A stretch of DNA of 64,000 bases, taken from NCBI RefSeq assembly GCF_021044795.1, contig NZ_JAJNOP010000012.1, one strand, 5' to 3'. Below the pieces are notes generated by a model that saw nothing but the letters and a program-made list of their open reading frames with translations, made no database searches and was not told the origin of the DNA. A program made the translations under genes and the position numbers. Source of the stretch: Acidaminococcus hominis (lineage in GTDB: Bacteria; Bacillota; Negativicutes; Acidaminococcales; Acidaminococcaceae). The stretch's first letter is position 1; the number at the start of each line of letters is the position of its first letter. Positions 52,283 through 61,027 of this stretch are shown piece after piece.

Positions 52283-52840
52283 TTATGCTCTTTCAATGTA
52301 TTCACCGCTGCGGGTATCAATTCTCAGCACATCGCCTTCATTGATGAACAGGGGAACCTTAACCACATAGCCGGTATCCATTTTGGCGTTCTTGCTGCCG
52401 CCAGTAGCGGTATCGCCTTTGATGCCCGGTTCGGTTTCTACTACGGTCAGTTCTACGGTGTTGGGCAGTTCAACGCCCAGGACGCGATCCTTGAAAGTAA
52501 TAACCTTAACATCCATATTTTCTTTCAGGAAGTTCAAGGCATTGCCCAGCTGATCCTTGTTCAGTTCCAGCTGTTCGTAGGTTTCGTTGTCCATGAAAAC
52601 GTAGTTCTCATCAGCTTGGTACAGGTATTGCATTTCTTTCCGTTCAACCACGGCGTTTTGCAGACGTTCAGCAGCGTTGAAGGTCCGCTCAACCACAGCG
52701 CCGGTGCACAGGTTGCGCATTTTAGCCCGTACGAAAGCAGCGCCTTTACCCGGTTTTACATGCTGGAATTCAACGACCTGCCATGCATCGCCGTCAATTT
52801 CAACAGTTACGCCAGTTTTAAAATCGTTAGTAGAAATCAT
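52283..52840 (-). CDS. efp: Translation elongation factor P
   Basis: The start at 52840 has GGAGG eight bases upstream. The three OB-like domains are recognisable: HVKPGKGAAFVRAKMRNL (tip loop with the modifiable Lys32 in KPGKGA), the middle domain and the C-terminal GYVVKVPLFINEGDVLRIDTRSGEY. EF-P relieves stalling at polyproline. It follows the Xaa-Pro peptidase gene by 35 bases, an order conserved in Firmicutes. Confidence 0.97.
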   Translation of the reverse strand: MISTNDFKTGVTVEIDGDAWQVVEFQHVKPGKGAAFVRAKMRNLCTGAVVERTFNAAERLQNAVVERKEMQYLYQADENYVFMDNETYEQLELNKDQLGNALNFLKENMDVKVITFKDRVLGVELPNTVELTVVETEPGIKGDTATGGSKNAKMDTGYVVKVPLFINEGDVLRIDTRSGEYIERA

Positions 52841-52875
52841 AAGTACAACCTCCAAAAATTTTCGTTTATAGTATT

Positions 52876-53925
52876 TTAAAGTTCTAACAGATCTTTGCGA
52901 ACGGAAGTGAGAGGTTCACAGCCGTTCTCGGTTACCAGTACGGTATCCTCAATGCGTACGCCGCCTTTATCCGGCAGGTAGATGCCCGGCTCATCGGTAA
53001 CGATGGCATTCACCGGCAGCGGTTCCAAATTGGACTTGTTCAGTACCGGTTTCTCGTGGATATCCAGGCCTACACCATGGCCCAGGCCGTGGCCAAAATA
53101 CTGCCCATAGCCCTTTTCCGTAATGTAGCCCCGCACCGTCTGGTCAACGCTGGCACCGGTAAGACCGGGCCGCAGCACCTTTTCACCCAGGAGCTGGGCT
53201 TCCAGGACGATGTTATAGATTTCCTTTTGCCAGGGAGCTGCCTTGCCCATGACCACCGTGCGGGTGATATCGGAGCAGTAGCCCTCATAGATGCAGCCAA
53301 AGTCGAAGGTGACAAAATCTCCTGTTTCCACCAGCTTGCTGGACGCTACCCCATGGGGCAGTGCGCTCCGTTTGCCTGAAGCCACAATGGTGTCAAAAGA
53401 AGTTTTTGCAGCCCCCAGTTTCCGCATGTTGTATTCCAGCTCTGCAGCCAGGTCACATTCGGCCCGACCCACTTTGATATGGGGCAAAAGCTGCATAAAG
53501 GCTTCATCGGAAATGGCAATGGCCTTACGGATGATTTTCAGTTCTTCCGGAGTTTTTACGGCACGCAGGCCTACCAGGTTCACGCTTTTCCAGGTGACCT
53601 CCGGCAGTGCCTTGGCCAGCTCCTGCTGCTGGGTGTAGGAGAAGTAATCCCCGTCCAGGGCCAGGCAGCCCTTCTGTACCAGCTTGGCCGCTTCCGGCCA
53701 GAAGCCATGCTTGTGCTCCATAATTTCACATTCCGGAGCCTGCTGGCTGGCTTGCAGCGTATAGCGGGAATCCGTAATCAGTACCTGACGCTTACCGTCC
53801 ACATAGAGAAGGCTTTCACCGCCGGTAAAGCCGGTAAAGTACCGGATGGAGGAATCTCCCTTGATAAAAATGTCCGTTACCTGCTGCTGTTCCAGAAAGG
53901 AACGTAATTTTTCCAGTGCGCTCAT
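52876..53925 (-). CDS. Xaa-Pro aminopeptidase-like M24 peptidase
   Basis: All five metal ligands of the pita-bread fold are present: Asp in FDFGC, Asp in SDITRTV, His in HGLGHGVG, Glu in DEPGIY and Glu in VRIEDTV. An N-terminal creatinase-like domain (1-125) precedes the catalytic domain. Length 349 fits the YqhT group that accompanies efp. It removes N-terminal residues before proline. The ribosome site is GGGAGA. Confidence 0.93.
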   Translation of the reverse strand: MSALEKLRSFLEQQQVTDIFIKGDSSIRYFTGFTGGESLLYVDGKRQVLITDSRYTLQASQQAPECEIMEHKHGFWPEAAKLVQKGCLALDGDYFSYTQQQELAKALPEVTWKSVNLVGLRAVKTPEELKIIRKAIAISDEAFMQLLPHIKVGRAECDLAAELEYNMRKLGAAKTSFDTIVASGKRSALPHGVASSKLVETGDFVTFDFGCIYEGYCSDITRTVVMGKAAPWQKEIYNIVLEAQLLGEKVLRPGLTGASVDQTVRGYITEKGYGQYFGHGLGHGVGLDIHEKPVLNKSNLEPLPVNAIVTDEPGIYLPDKGGVRIEDTVLVTENGCEPLTSVRKDLLEL

Positions 53926-53983
53926 TCTATCGTCTCCCTGTCAAAAGATAGTTGTAGTTGTTATAGACAAGTCTGACCAATCT

Positions 53984-54013
53984 ATTTTACTCTTAAAAGC
54001 CCGGTAAAATCAA
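53984..54013 (-). promoter_or_regulatory. Candidate promoter of the peptidase-efp unit
   Basis: On the minus strand TTGATT (54013-54008) and TAAAAT (53989-53984) are 18 bases apart, about 60 bases before the M24 gene. Confidence 0.5.
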
Positions 54014-54031
54014 GTATTTCTCCGAGAGTTC

Positions 54032-55264
54032 TTAGTTTTTTTCCTTGAGCCGCCGAACCAGGGACCAGGGTTCCATCCGGGAATCCCCTTTGGCAGTGTA
54101 AATCATCTGGGCGTGGGGAGCTGCCGTAATGGGTTCTCCCTGGTCGTTTTGCATTTCCGTTACCGTCCAGGCAAAGATTTCCCCGTCCGGATTCAGGATT
54201 TCCAAACGCTCTCCTTCCTTCACATGGTTCCGCTGTTCAATAGTCACCCGGCCCGTTTCCGGGTCATAGCCCTGAATGAGGCCCACAAAATCTGCAGTCT
54301 GTTCATAGGAAGACGTGCTGTATACCTGGTCCTCCGGTCCCGGCTGCCCCAGGGCAAAGCCCGTGGTGTAGGGCCGGTGGGACATTTTCTCCAGTTCCTG
54401 CCGCCAGGCTTCCTGCACCTGATAATGCTCCGGGTCTGCGTAGCAGGCGTCAATGGCCTTCCGGTAGACGCTGACCACCGAGGCCACGTAGTGGATGCTC
54501 TTCATCCGGCCTTCAATCTTCAGGCTCCGGACCCCGGCCGCCATAAGCTCCGGCAGGTGGTCAATGAGGCACAGGTCCTTGGAATTCATAATGTAGGTAC
54601 CCCGCTCATCTTCCGCAATGTCAAAAGCCTGTCCCGGCCGGTTCTTTTCCACCAGGCTGAATTCCCAGCGGCACACCTGGGCACAGGCCCCCCGGTTGCT
54701 GTCCCGGCCGGTAAAGTAGTTGCTCAACAGGCAGCGGCCGGAATGGGAAATGCACATGGCGCCGTGCACAAACACTTCCAGGTCCGCCTTGACGTTCTGG
54801 TGGATTTGGGCAATTTCCGGAATGGACAATTCCCGGGCCAGAACCACCCGATCCGCCCCCAGGTCTTCCCAGGCCTTGGCGGCGGCAGAGTTGGTGACGT
54901 TGGCCTGGGTGCTGACGTGGAGCTCCACCTTGCTTTGGTCCACGGTTTTCCGGGCAATGGCCCAGACCCCCAGGTCGGAAATCAGAAGGCCGTCCACCTG
55001 GGCGTCCTCCAGGTCCTTCAGGTACTGGGGCAGCCCCGGCAGGTCCTCATCGTGGGGCACGATGTTCACGGTGACGTACACCTTCCGCCCCAGCTTGTGG
55101 GCGAAGGCCGTCATTTCCCGGATTTCCTCCAAAGAAAAATTGGCCGCGAATGCTCGCAGGCCAAAGGCTTTACCGCCCAGATAGATGGCATCTGCCCCGT
55201 AGAGCAATGCTATTTTTCCTTTTTCCAGGCTCCCGGCAGGAGCCAATAATTCTGGTTTACTCAC
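54032..55264 (-). CDS. U32 family protein (TrhP-like)
   Basis: The N-terminal half has ELLAPAGSLEKGK and the U32 signature EVFVHGAMCISHSGRCLLS near 165-183, then further cysteines in NRGACAQVCRW, a set proposed to bind an iron-sulfur cluster. The C-terminal beta domain (330-410) fits the tRNA 5-hydroxyuridine (TrhP) branch rather than a true protease. The start is GTG overlapping the mltG stop as GTGA. In Bacillus the matching gene yrrO follows the same mltG cluster. Confidence 0.88.
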   Translation of the reverse strand: MSKPELLAPAGSLEKGKIALLYGADAIYLGGKAFGLRAFAANFSLEEIREMTAFAHKLGRKVYVTVNIVPHDEDLPGLPQYLKDLEDAQVDGLLISDLGVWAIARKTVDQSKVELHVSTQANVTNSAAAKAWEDLGADRVVLARELSIPEIAQIHQNVKADLEVFVHGAMCISHSGRCLLSNYFTGRDSNRGACAQVCRWEFSLVEKNRPGQAFDIAEDERGTYIMNSKDLCLIDHLPELMAAGVRSLKIEGRMKSIHYVASVVSVYRKAIDACYADPEHYQVQEAWRQELEKMSHRPYTTGFALGQPGPEDQVYSTSSYEQTADFVGLIQGYDPETGRVTIEQRNHVKEGERLEILNPDGEIFAWTVTEMQNDQGEPITAAPHAQMIYTAKGDSRMEPWSLVRRLKEKN

Positions 55265-56277
55265 TGTGCTGCTTCTCCATTAATCTTCTTGATCATTTCC
55301 AAATGTTCCTCATAAGTCCGAGTGAAATGATGGTGACCCTGCTTATCCGCCACAAAGTACAGATAATCGGTCTTCACCGGATGGAGCACCGCCTCAATGG
55401 CTTCCAGGCTGGGATTGGCAATGGGTCCCGGCGGCAGTCCCTTATGAAGATAGGTGTTATAAGGGGATTCGATTTTCAGGTCCTCAAAGGTGATTTCCTT
55501 CTTTTGGGACCCCAGAATATATTGGATGGTGGTGTCGGACTGGATGGGCATCCCCATCTGGAGGCGCTTCAGGAATACCCCGGCAATCAGGGGCATCTCT
55601 TCCTTGAAGGTGGCTTCCTCCTCCACCATGGCCGCCAGGTTCACAATGCTCCGCAGCGGCATCTTGCTGTTTTTGATGTCTTCCCGTACTTCCGGCGTCA
55701 GCTCCTTGTTGAATTCCCGGACCATCATGGTGAGGATATCCTTTTCGCTGGCGTTTTCCGGCAGGTAGTAGGTGGACGGACATACAAAGCCCTCCGCCTT
55801 GTAGACTACATCGGGGTTGTTGGTCTCCATATATTCATAGGGGGTGTAATTCTTGGCAGCGGCCTTAAAGGCGTCTGCACTGCCCAGATGCTCTTCCTGG
55901 AGTTTGGCGGCAATCTGGTTGATGGTGGTTGCTTCCGGAACGGTGAATTTGTTGTAGCGGACTTTCCCTTTGGACAGGATCTCAATGATTTCCTTATCCG
56001 ACATCCCAGCCACCACTTCGTAGTTGCCGGCCTGCAAGTGACTGTCCAGTCCACGGAACTTGGCCGCCAGGCGGAAAGATTCCGGGGTATTGATCAGCCG
56101 CAGCTTATGGAGCATGGTGGCGATTTCCGAAGTGGTCATTCCCTGGGTTACGGTAAACTGCACCTTCTGCCCCGTAGCCAAGGCGGCGTTATTGTTGAAA
56201 TAGTTGAAATACCAATACACGCCAAAAAGGGAAGCCAATAGAAGCGCCGCCACAATCGGCACAAATTTCTTAAACAT
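55261..56277 (-). CDS. mltG: Endolytic murein transglycosylase MltG
   Basis: One N-terminal membrane helix (about 8-28) is followed by a LysM-like region and the YceG domain with LAAMVEEEA near 213, which holds the catalytic Glu, and PIQSDTTIQY near 250. The C-terminal YNTYLHKGLPPGPIANPS is typical. MltG cuts nascent glycan strands at the cell membrane. It lies 16 bases after the DUF1292 gene. Confidence 0.94.
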   Translation of the reverse strand: MFKKFVPIVAALLLASLFGVYWYFNYFNNNAALATGQKVQFTVTQGMTTSEIATMLHKLRLINTPESFRLAAKFRGLDSHLQAGNYEVVAGMSDKEIIEILSKGKVRYNKFTVPEATTINQIAAKLQEEHLGSADAFKAAAKNYTPYEYMETNNPDVVYKAEGFVCPSTYYLPENASEKDILTMMVREFNKELTPEVREDIKNSKMPLRSIVNLAAMVEEEATFKEEMPLIAGVFLKRLQMGMPIQSDTTIQYILGSQKKEITFEDLKIESPYNTYLHKGLPPGPIANPSLEAIEAVLHPVKTDYLYFVADKQGHHHFTRTYEEHLEMIKKINGEAAQ

Positions 56278-56293
56278 CCGGATCAGTTCCTTT

Positions 56294-56608
56294 TTATTCT
56301 TTTTCCAGGTCGTCCATCATCTGGTTATAGGCTTCCGCCACCAGGTCGAACTCTTCATCGGTGGGATCCAGGTAGGTCGGATCGCCGTTTTCGTCAAATT
56401 CAATGCGGGCGATGATGCAGTTGTCTTCCGCTTCTTCCTCGTCCTCGCTGTTTTCGTCTTCAGGAATCTGGGTCAGAATGGCAAAGTTCTTGTTGTTTAC
56501 CGGAATCACCATTTCCTCAAGGTAATAGGTTTCGTTGCCTTCCTCATCGGTAATGACAACAATGGGTTCCTGGTCTTCCGTGTCGATTAAATCCCGCTTG
56601 TCTTCCAT
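56294..56608 (-). CDS. DUF1292 protein
   Basis: The 104-residue protein is very acidic and contains VVITDEEGNETYY near 17-29 and a run of Asp/Glu near 50-62. This is the YrzB/DUF1292 family, always found with ruvX and ireB in Firmicutes; its role is unknown. AAAGGAGG precedes the ATG, one base after the ruvX stop. Confidence 0.9.
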   Translation of the reverse strand: MEDKRDLIDTEDQEPIVVITDEEGNETYYLEEMVIPVNNKNFAILTQIPEDENSEDEEEAEDNCIIARIEFDENGDPTYLDPTDEEFDLVAEAYNQMMDDLEKE

Positions 56609-56609
56609 G

Positions 56610-57029
56610 TTACAGCCTCCTTTGGCTATCCAGATAATTTTGCAGTATCACTACCGCGGCCATCATATCAATGATTTTCTTGCGTTTTTTTCTCTGGAGA
56701 TCAGCCTGAATCAATACTTTTTCAGCTGCCACTGTAGAAAGGCGCTCATCCCATAAGGTTACGGGAAGGCTGGGAAACCGTTCTTTCAGTATCTCGGCAA
56801 AAGCTTCGCTGGCTTTGGCCCGCTCTCCTACTGTACCGTTCATATTTTTGGGGTAGCCCAGTACAAACGCCCCCACGTCTTCCGCCTGTACCAGCTCGGC
56901 CAGACGTTCTAAATCTTTTTCCAGGCTCCGTCGGTGGATGGTTTCAATCCCCCGGGCAATGAAGCCCGTTTCATCACTGACTGCTACGCCAATGGTTTTT
57001 GTTCCCAGGTCCAGCCCCATGATCCTCAT
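56610..57029 (-). CDS. ruvX: Holliday junction resolvase-like RuvX (YqgF)
   Basis: The RNase H-like fold begins with GLDLGTKTIGVAVSD (catalytic Asp), followed by GYPKNMNGTVG near 60 and LWDERLST near 100. At 139 residues it is full length. The family acts in 16S rRNA 5' maturation and possibly recombination. The ATG overlaps the ireB stop (ATGA). Confidence 0.94.
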   Translation of the reverse strand: MRIMGLDLGTKTIGVAVSDETGFIARGIETIHRRSLEKDLERLAELVQAEDVGAFVLGYPKNMNGTVGERAKASEAFAEILKERFPSLPVTLWDERLSTVAAEKVLIQADLQRKKRKKIIDMMAAVVILQNYLDSQRRL

Positions 57030-57289
57030 TTGCCGGTTTGTTCCTGCAAATAGGCCTGGAGCAGGGCTTCAATCAATTCATACCGTTCAAACCGGCGAAT
57101 CTTCAGCCGGGCATCCTTGTAGCTGGTCACATAGGCAGGATCCCCGCTGAGCAGGTAGCCGGCCAGCTGGTCAATGGGATTGTAGCCCTTTTCCTTTAAG
57201 GCAGCCGCCACCTCCAGAATGGTTTCCGCCACGGACTTGGACTCCGGAACCGGTTTAAACATAGTAGTTTCTTGCGTTGTTTGAGACAT
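57026..57289 (-). CDS. ireB: IreB family regulatory phosphoprotein (UPF0297)
   Basis: The start at 57289 has GGAGGG seven bases upstream. The 87-residue protein contains ALKEKGYNPIDQLAGYLLSGDPAYVTSY, the family core, and N-terminal threonines (QTTQETTMF) in the region phosphorylated by the kinase IreK in Enterococcus. Neighbours ruvX and DUF1292 follow the standard order. The ribosome site directly abuts a 37-base repeat listed below. Confidence 0.93.
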   Translation of the reverse strand: MSQTTQETTMFKPVPESKSVAETILEVAAALKEKGYNPIDQLAGYLLSGDPAYVTSYKDARLKIRRFERYELIEALLQAYLQEQTGK

Positions 57290-57301
57290 TGTTAATCCCT
57301 C

Positions 57302-57409
57302 CTCAGGTTTTGCGTGCAGCATGCAGGTAGCAAAACGGTGGTGCTGTATGATGTGGAGAACGGAAATCCTAACTCAGGTTTTGCGTGCAGCATGCAGGTA
57401 GCAAAACGG
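57302..57409. repeat. Two direct copies of a 37-bp hairpin repeat
   Basis: The 37-base unit CTCAGGTTTTGC...GCAAAACGG occurs at 57302-57338 and 57373-57409 without a mismatch. Each copy contains inverted arms GTTTTGC and GCAAAAC and an inner TGCA-GCA-TGCA. On the minus strand the left copy ends against the ireB ribosome site. Two palindromic copies with a 34-base unique spacer look like a local duplication rather than CRISPR. Confidence 0.9.
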
Positions 57410-57504
57410 GAGTGTCACCAAAAAGCAACACTCCGTCTTACCCGCAGGCAGCGGCAGCTGGTACAAATTCTCCCCGGCCGCCCGCTGCTTCCTGCACCTG
57501 CGGG
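57409..57504 (-). other. Stem-loops between the TetR-like gene and ireB
   Basis: Two structures are seen. GGAGTGT/ACACTCC (57409-57415/57428-57434) forms a 7-bp hairpin. A larger stem pairs CCCGCAGG (57441-57448) with CCTGCGGG (57497-57504) and, after a bulge, GCAGCGG-type arms with CCGCTGC near 57482. They follow the TetR-like stop by 18 bases and may be a terminator or attenuator, though no long T-run follows. Confidence 0.6.
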
Positions 57505-57521
57505 GGCAAAACTCCCCGTTC

Positions 57522-58052
57522 TTAATAGAAATATTGACTGATACAAAGTGGAATGGATTCCTGGAACAATACCAGCATGACTTCGATAGGCACCTTCATG
57601 CCTTCCATAACCCACCGCATGGTAATTTCCTCGCCGCCGACAACCACCATTTCCACGGCGAATTGGATATGGGGATTATCCAGATCTGCCCCGGCCTTGC
57701 GCAGCATCATGTTGTAAGCATCCCGCACAAAGCGCCGATTGGTGACCCGGATGGCTTCCACATCCTTGCTTTTATACAAATTCTGGAGAAACTTCAAATG
57801 CAGATCATACACCAAAAATTTCCGGTACAAAGCTTCGGACCAGCAGCTGGCACCCAGGATTTCCTTCCCGTGCAGGGACAGGATGTGAAGATATTCCCAG
57901 TGGGCCAATTCAACGTTGGAGTGGAAATACTTTTCGAACTCCGCTTCGCTTACACCAGCTTTTTGGAGGATTTCCTCCCGGGTAATCTTGTCCAATTCCT
58001 TTTCTTCCAAAAGATCATGAATGGCATTACCCAATTTGACTTTTGAATCCAT
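57522..58052 (-). CDS. TetR-like transcriptional regulator
   Basis: The N-terminal part (residues 8-55, LGNAIHDLLEEKELDKITREEILQKAGVSEAEFEKYF across it) has the TetR helix-turn-helix pattern, with helical C-terminal ligand domain of about 120 residues, rich in aromatic residues. The start at 58052 (MDSKVKLGNAI) fits the family. It lies 13 bases after alaS and is probably co-transcribed with it, which is an odd place for a regulator. Ligand and targets are unknown. Confidence 0.8.
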   Translation of the reverse strand: MDSKVKLGNAIHDLLEEKELDKITREEILQKAGVSEAEFEKYFHSNVELAHWEYLHILSLHGKEILGASCWSEALYRKFLVYDLHLKFLQNLYKSKDVEAIRVTNRRFVRDAYNMMLRKAGADLDNPHIQFAVEMVVVGGEEITMRWVMEGMKVPIEVMLVLFQESIPLCISQYFY

Positions 58053-58065
58053 ATCCAGCACCTTC

Positions 58066-60693
58066 TTAGTGAATCAGTTCTTCAACCAGTCCCCAGGCCT
58101 TGTCCAGTGCTTCCTGTACTTTGGAAGCATCCTTGCCGCCGGCTTGGGCCATATCCGGACGGCCGCCGCCGTTGCCGCCCATAACCTGGGCAACCCCTTT
58201 GGCGATTTTGCCAGCATGGACGCCCTTCTTCACGGCATCCTTGGTAGCCATAACCAGCACGTTGACCTTGTCGGCCGCTACCGGAGCAGCCAGGACCACA
58301 ACGCCGCCAACCTTATCCCGGAGGGTATCCCCCATTTGACGCAGGCTGTCCACGTCCTGGGTCTTAACTTCCTGTACCAGCACCGGCACACCCTTTACGT
58401 CCTTGGCAGAAGCCGTTACGTTTTCAGCAGCCGCAGCCACCATCTTCCGTTCCAGCTCTTCGCCCTTGTGCTTCTCTGCCTTCAGTTCATCCTGAAGGGC
58501 TTCAATCCGGCTGACCAGGGTATTGGGTCTAGCCTTCACAACAGCAGAAGCATCACCGATTAATTCTTCCATTTCCCGGGTGTAGGCCAAAGCGCCCCGG
58601 CCGGTAACAGCTTCGATTCTCCGTACCCCAGCACCCACGCTGGATTCGGACAGAATCTTGAACAGGCCGATATGGGCCGTATTGGAAACGTGTACGCCGC
58701 CGCACAGTTCCATGCTGTAGCCCGGTACATTGACTACCCGGACAATGTCGCCATACTTTTCGCCAAACAGGGCCATAGCACCCATTTCCTTGGCTTTCTT
58801 CAATTCCTGTTCCGTGATTTCCACATCCACGGCATCCAGAATCTTCTCGTTGACAATATCTTCCACCTGCAGCAGTTCTTCTTCCGTTACAGGAGAGAAG
58901 TGGGAGAAGTCAAAACGCAGACGGTCCGGGCCCACATAGCTGCCAGCCTGGTTTACATGGCTGCCCAGCACCTGTTTCAGGGCTGCGTGGAGCAAATGGG
59001 TGGCCGTATGGTTCCGGGCAATGTCCGCCCGTCTCTTCAGGTTCACTTCAAAACGGACAGCGTCCCCCAGCTTCAGGGTGCCGTCGGCCACGGTACCAAT
59101 TTGCACCGTAGTGCCATCCGGCAGTTTCTTGGTGTCGGTTACATCAAAAATGCCTGCATCGGATACCAGCCGGCCGGTATCTCCCAGCTGGCCGCCCCCT
59201 TCTGCGTGGAAAGCCGTGTTGTCCAGGATCAGGGCCAGTTCATCGCCCTGTTCACCCTTTTCAATAGGATTGGTATCGTAAGCCGGGAAAATGGCTTTGA
59301 TAACCCCGTCCTTGCTGTCTTCCTGTACCGTCAGTTTGCCCAGGTCCAGGCCCCGGGTGTTGTACAGCACCGGACGGCCGGCTTTGTCGTTCCGGGCAGA
59401 ACGGGCTCTTTCCTTCTGTTCCGCCATGGCGGCGTCAAAGCCTTCCTTGTCCATGGTGTAGCCCTGTTCTTCCAGGATTTCTGCCGTCAGTTCCCAGGGG
59501 AACCCAAAGGTATCGTACAGCTTAAAGGCATCTGTCCCCTTCAGTACGGTGGAATGCTGGGCTTTCATTTCTGCAATCTTTTCGTTCAGCAGATTGGTGC
59601 CCTGTTCCAGGGTTTGCATAAAGGAGCTTTCTTCCATGTCGATGACTTTTTCAATATAGGACTTCTTTTCCCGCAGTTCCGTATAGTGGTCACCGTACAT
59701 ATCGATAACCAGGTCGGCTGCCCCTACCAAGAACTTCTTGGTGATGCCCAGTAGACGGCCGTGACGAATGGCCCGGCGCAGTACCCGGCGCAGCACGTAG
59801 CCCCGGCCCTCGTTGGAGGGCAGGATGCCATCGCTGACCATAAAGGTAACGCTTCTGGCATGGTCGGCAATGACCTTCAGGGAAACATCATCCTTGGGAT
59901 CTGCATTGTAGGTCTTGCCGGACACCTTGCAGGCGTATTCAATAATCGGGAAAATCAGGTCCGTCTCAAAGTTGGACGGTTTGCCCTGCAATACGGAAGC
60001 CAGCCGTTCCAGACCAGCACCGGTATCAATATTCTTATGCTGCAGCGGCGTGTAGCTGCCGTCCTCGTTCTTGTTGAACTGGGTAAATACCAGGTTCCAC
60101 AGTTCCAGGAAACGGCCGCAGTCGCAGTCAGGACCACAATCCGGTCTGCCGCAGCCCCGGTCCGCACCCAGGTCGATATGAATTTCGGAGTCAGGACCGC
60201 AGGGGCCGCCAGTGCCGATTTCCCAGAAGTTTTCTTCCAGGCGGACAATCCGTTCATCGGGCACACCCACTACATTATGCCAAATATCATACGCTTCATC
60301 ATCCTTGGGATAAATGGTAACCCACAGCTTATCAGCCGGCAGTTCCAATTCCTTGGTCAGAAATTCCCAAGCCCAGGGAATCACTTCCTTCTTGAAATAG
60401 TCCCCAAAGGAGAAGTTGCCCAGCATTTCAAAATACGTATGGTGCCGAGCCGTATGACCCACGTTTTCAATATCCCCGGTACGCACGCACTTTTGGCAGG
60501 TGGTAATCCGCGGAGAAGGCGGTTTCTGCTTGCCCGTAAAGAAAGGCTTAAACGGAGCCATGCCGGCACCAATCAGCAGCAGGGACGGGTCATCGTGAGG
60601 AATCAAAGAGGCGCTGGGCAGAACCAGATGCCCCCGGGCCGCAAAAAAGTCCAGATATTTTTGTCGAATTTCGTTACCAGATAAATATTTCAT
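58066..60693 (-). CDS. alaS: Alanine-tRNA ligase
   Basis: The start at 60693 (MKYLSGNEIRQKYLDFF) is the family N-terminus and gives 875 residues. Motifs of the class II core (RITTCQKCVRTGDIENVG, TFFEMLGNFSFGDYFK-like) are followed by the editing domain with HTATH near 560 and CGGVH near 660, then the C-Ala domain. A consensus promoter lies 85 bases upstream. No T-box leader is present. The gene begins the alaS-TetR-ireB-ruvX-DUF1292-mltG-U32 unit. Confidence 0.97.
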   Translation of the reverse strand: MKYLSGNEIRQKYLDFFAARGHLVLPSASLIPHDDPSLLLIGAGMAPFKPFFTGKQKPPSPRITTCQKCVRTGDIENVGHTARHHTYFEMLGNFSFGDYFKKEVIPWAWEFLTKELELPADKLWVTIYPKDDEAYDIWHNVVGVPDERIVRLEENFWEIGTGGPCGPDSEIHIDLGADRGCGRPDCGPDCDCGRFLELWNLVFTQFNKNEDGSYTPLQHKNIDTGAGLERLASVLQGKPSNFETDLIFPIIEYACKVSGKTYNADPKDDVSLKVIADHARSVTFMVSDGILPSNEGRGYVLRRVLRRAIRHGRLLGITKKFLVGAADLVIDMYGDHYTELREKKSYIEKVIDMEESSFMQTLEQGTNLLNEKIAEMKAQHSTVLKGTDAFKLYDTFGFPWELTAEILEEQGYTMDKEGFDAAMAEQKERARSARNDKAGRPVLYNTRGLDLGKLTVQEDSKDGVIKAIFPAYDTNPIEKGEQGDELALILDNTAFHAEGGGQLGDTGRLVSDAGIFDVTDTKKLPDGTTVQIGTVADGTLKLGDAVRFEVNLKRRADIARNHTATHLLHAALKQVLGSHVNQAGSYVGPDRLRFDFSHFSPVTEEELLQVEDIVNEKILDAVDVEITEQELKKAKEMGAMALFGEKYGDIVRVVNVPGYSMELCGGVHVSNTAHIGLFKILSESSVGAGVRRIEAVTGRGALAYTREMEELIGDASAVVKARPNTLVSRIEALQDELKAEKHKGEELERKMVAAAAENVTASAKDVKGVPVLVQEVKTQDVDSLRQMGDTLRDKVGGVVVLAAPVAADKVNVLVMATKDAVKKGVHAGKIAKGVAQVMGGNGGGRPDMAQAGGKDASKVQEALDKAWGLVEELIH

Positions 60694-60777
60694 GAAATTT
60701 ATTCTCTCCCAATCGTCAATACTTTTCAGCTTGCCCGCAATAGACAATGCTGGAGAATGTCAGCTAAGCATTCGTAA

Positions 60778-60806
60778 ATTATATTAAATTTGCAGAATAC
60801 TGTCAA
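60778..60806 (-). promoter_or_regulatory. Consensus promoter of alaS
   Basis: On the minus strand TTGACA (60806-60801) and TATAAT (60783-60778) are 17 bases apart, an exact match to the sigma-70 consensus. The leader is about 75 bases. Confidence 0.85.
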
Positions 60807-60847
60807 CGAACAGAACCATTGAAGCTCTCCCTTTTATGCGGCTGCAG

Positions 60848-60993
60848 CCAGGAGTACACAGTTTAGCAAAGGACTCTTGGCTAATGCGAGCCCTGTGTTA
60901 GCAGCCTGTGAATCAAGCTCTTTACGTGCAGCTAAACAGCCAGCTGCGAACCACTACAGAATACGGCAAACCGCTCGGGGATACTTGGCACCA
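60848..60993 (+). repeat. Structured repeat family R, copy A
   Basis: A hairpin with arms CCAGGAGT (60848-60855) and ACTCTTGG (60873-60880) is followed by the conserved core GCGAGCCcTGTGtTAGCaGCC (lower-case = variant) from 60886, AATCAAGC, GCGAACCACT at 60946-60955 and GGATACTTGGCACC near 60980. The arms differ at one position that keeps a G-U pair only in plus-strand RNA. It fills most of the 334-base gap between alaS and the aminotransferase gene. Confidence 0.75.
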
Positions 60994-61027
60994 GGCCTAT
61001 AGTTTATTGCCCCTCACAACAAACGGA

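Noticed and set aside
57302..57409. CRISPR array
   Set aside because: Only two palindromic copies with a single spacer and no cas genes.
60694..61027. T-box riboswitch before alaS
   Set aside because: The conserved AGGGTGGNACCGCG sequence is missing on the minus strand, and the promoter leaves only about 75 leader bases.
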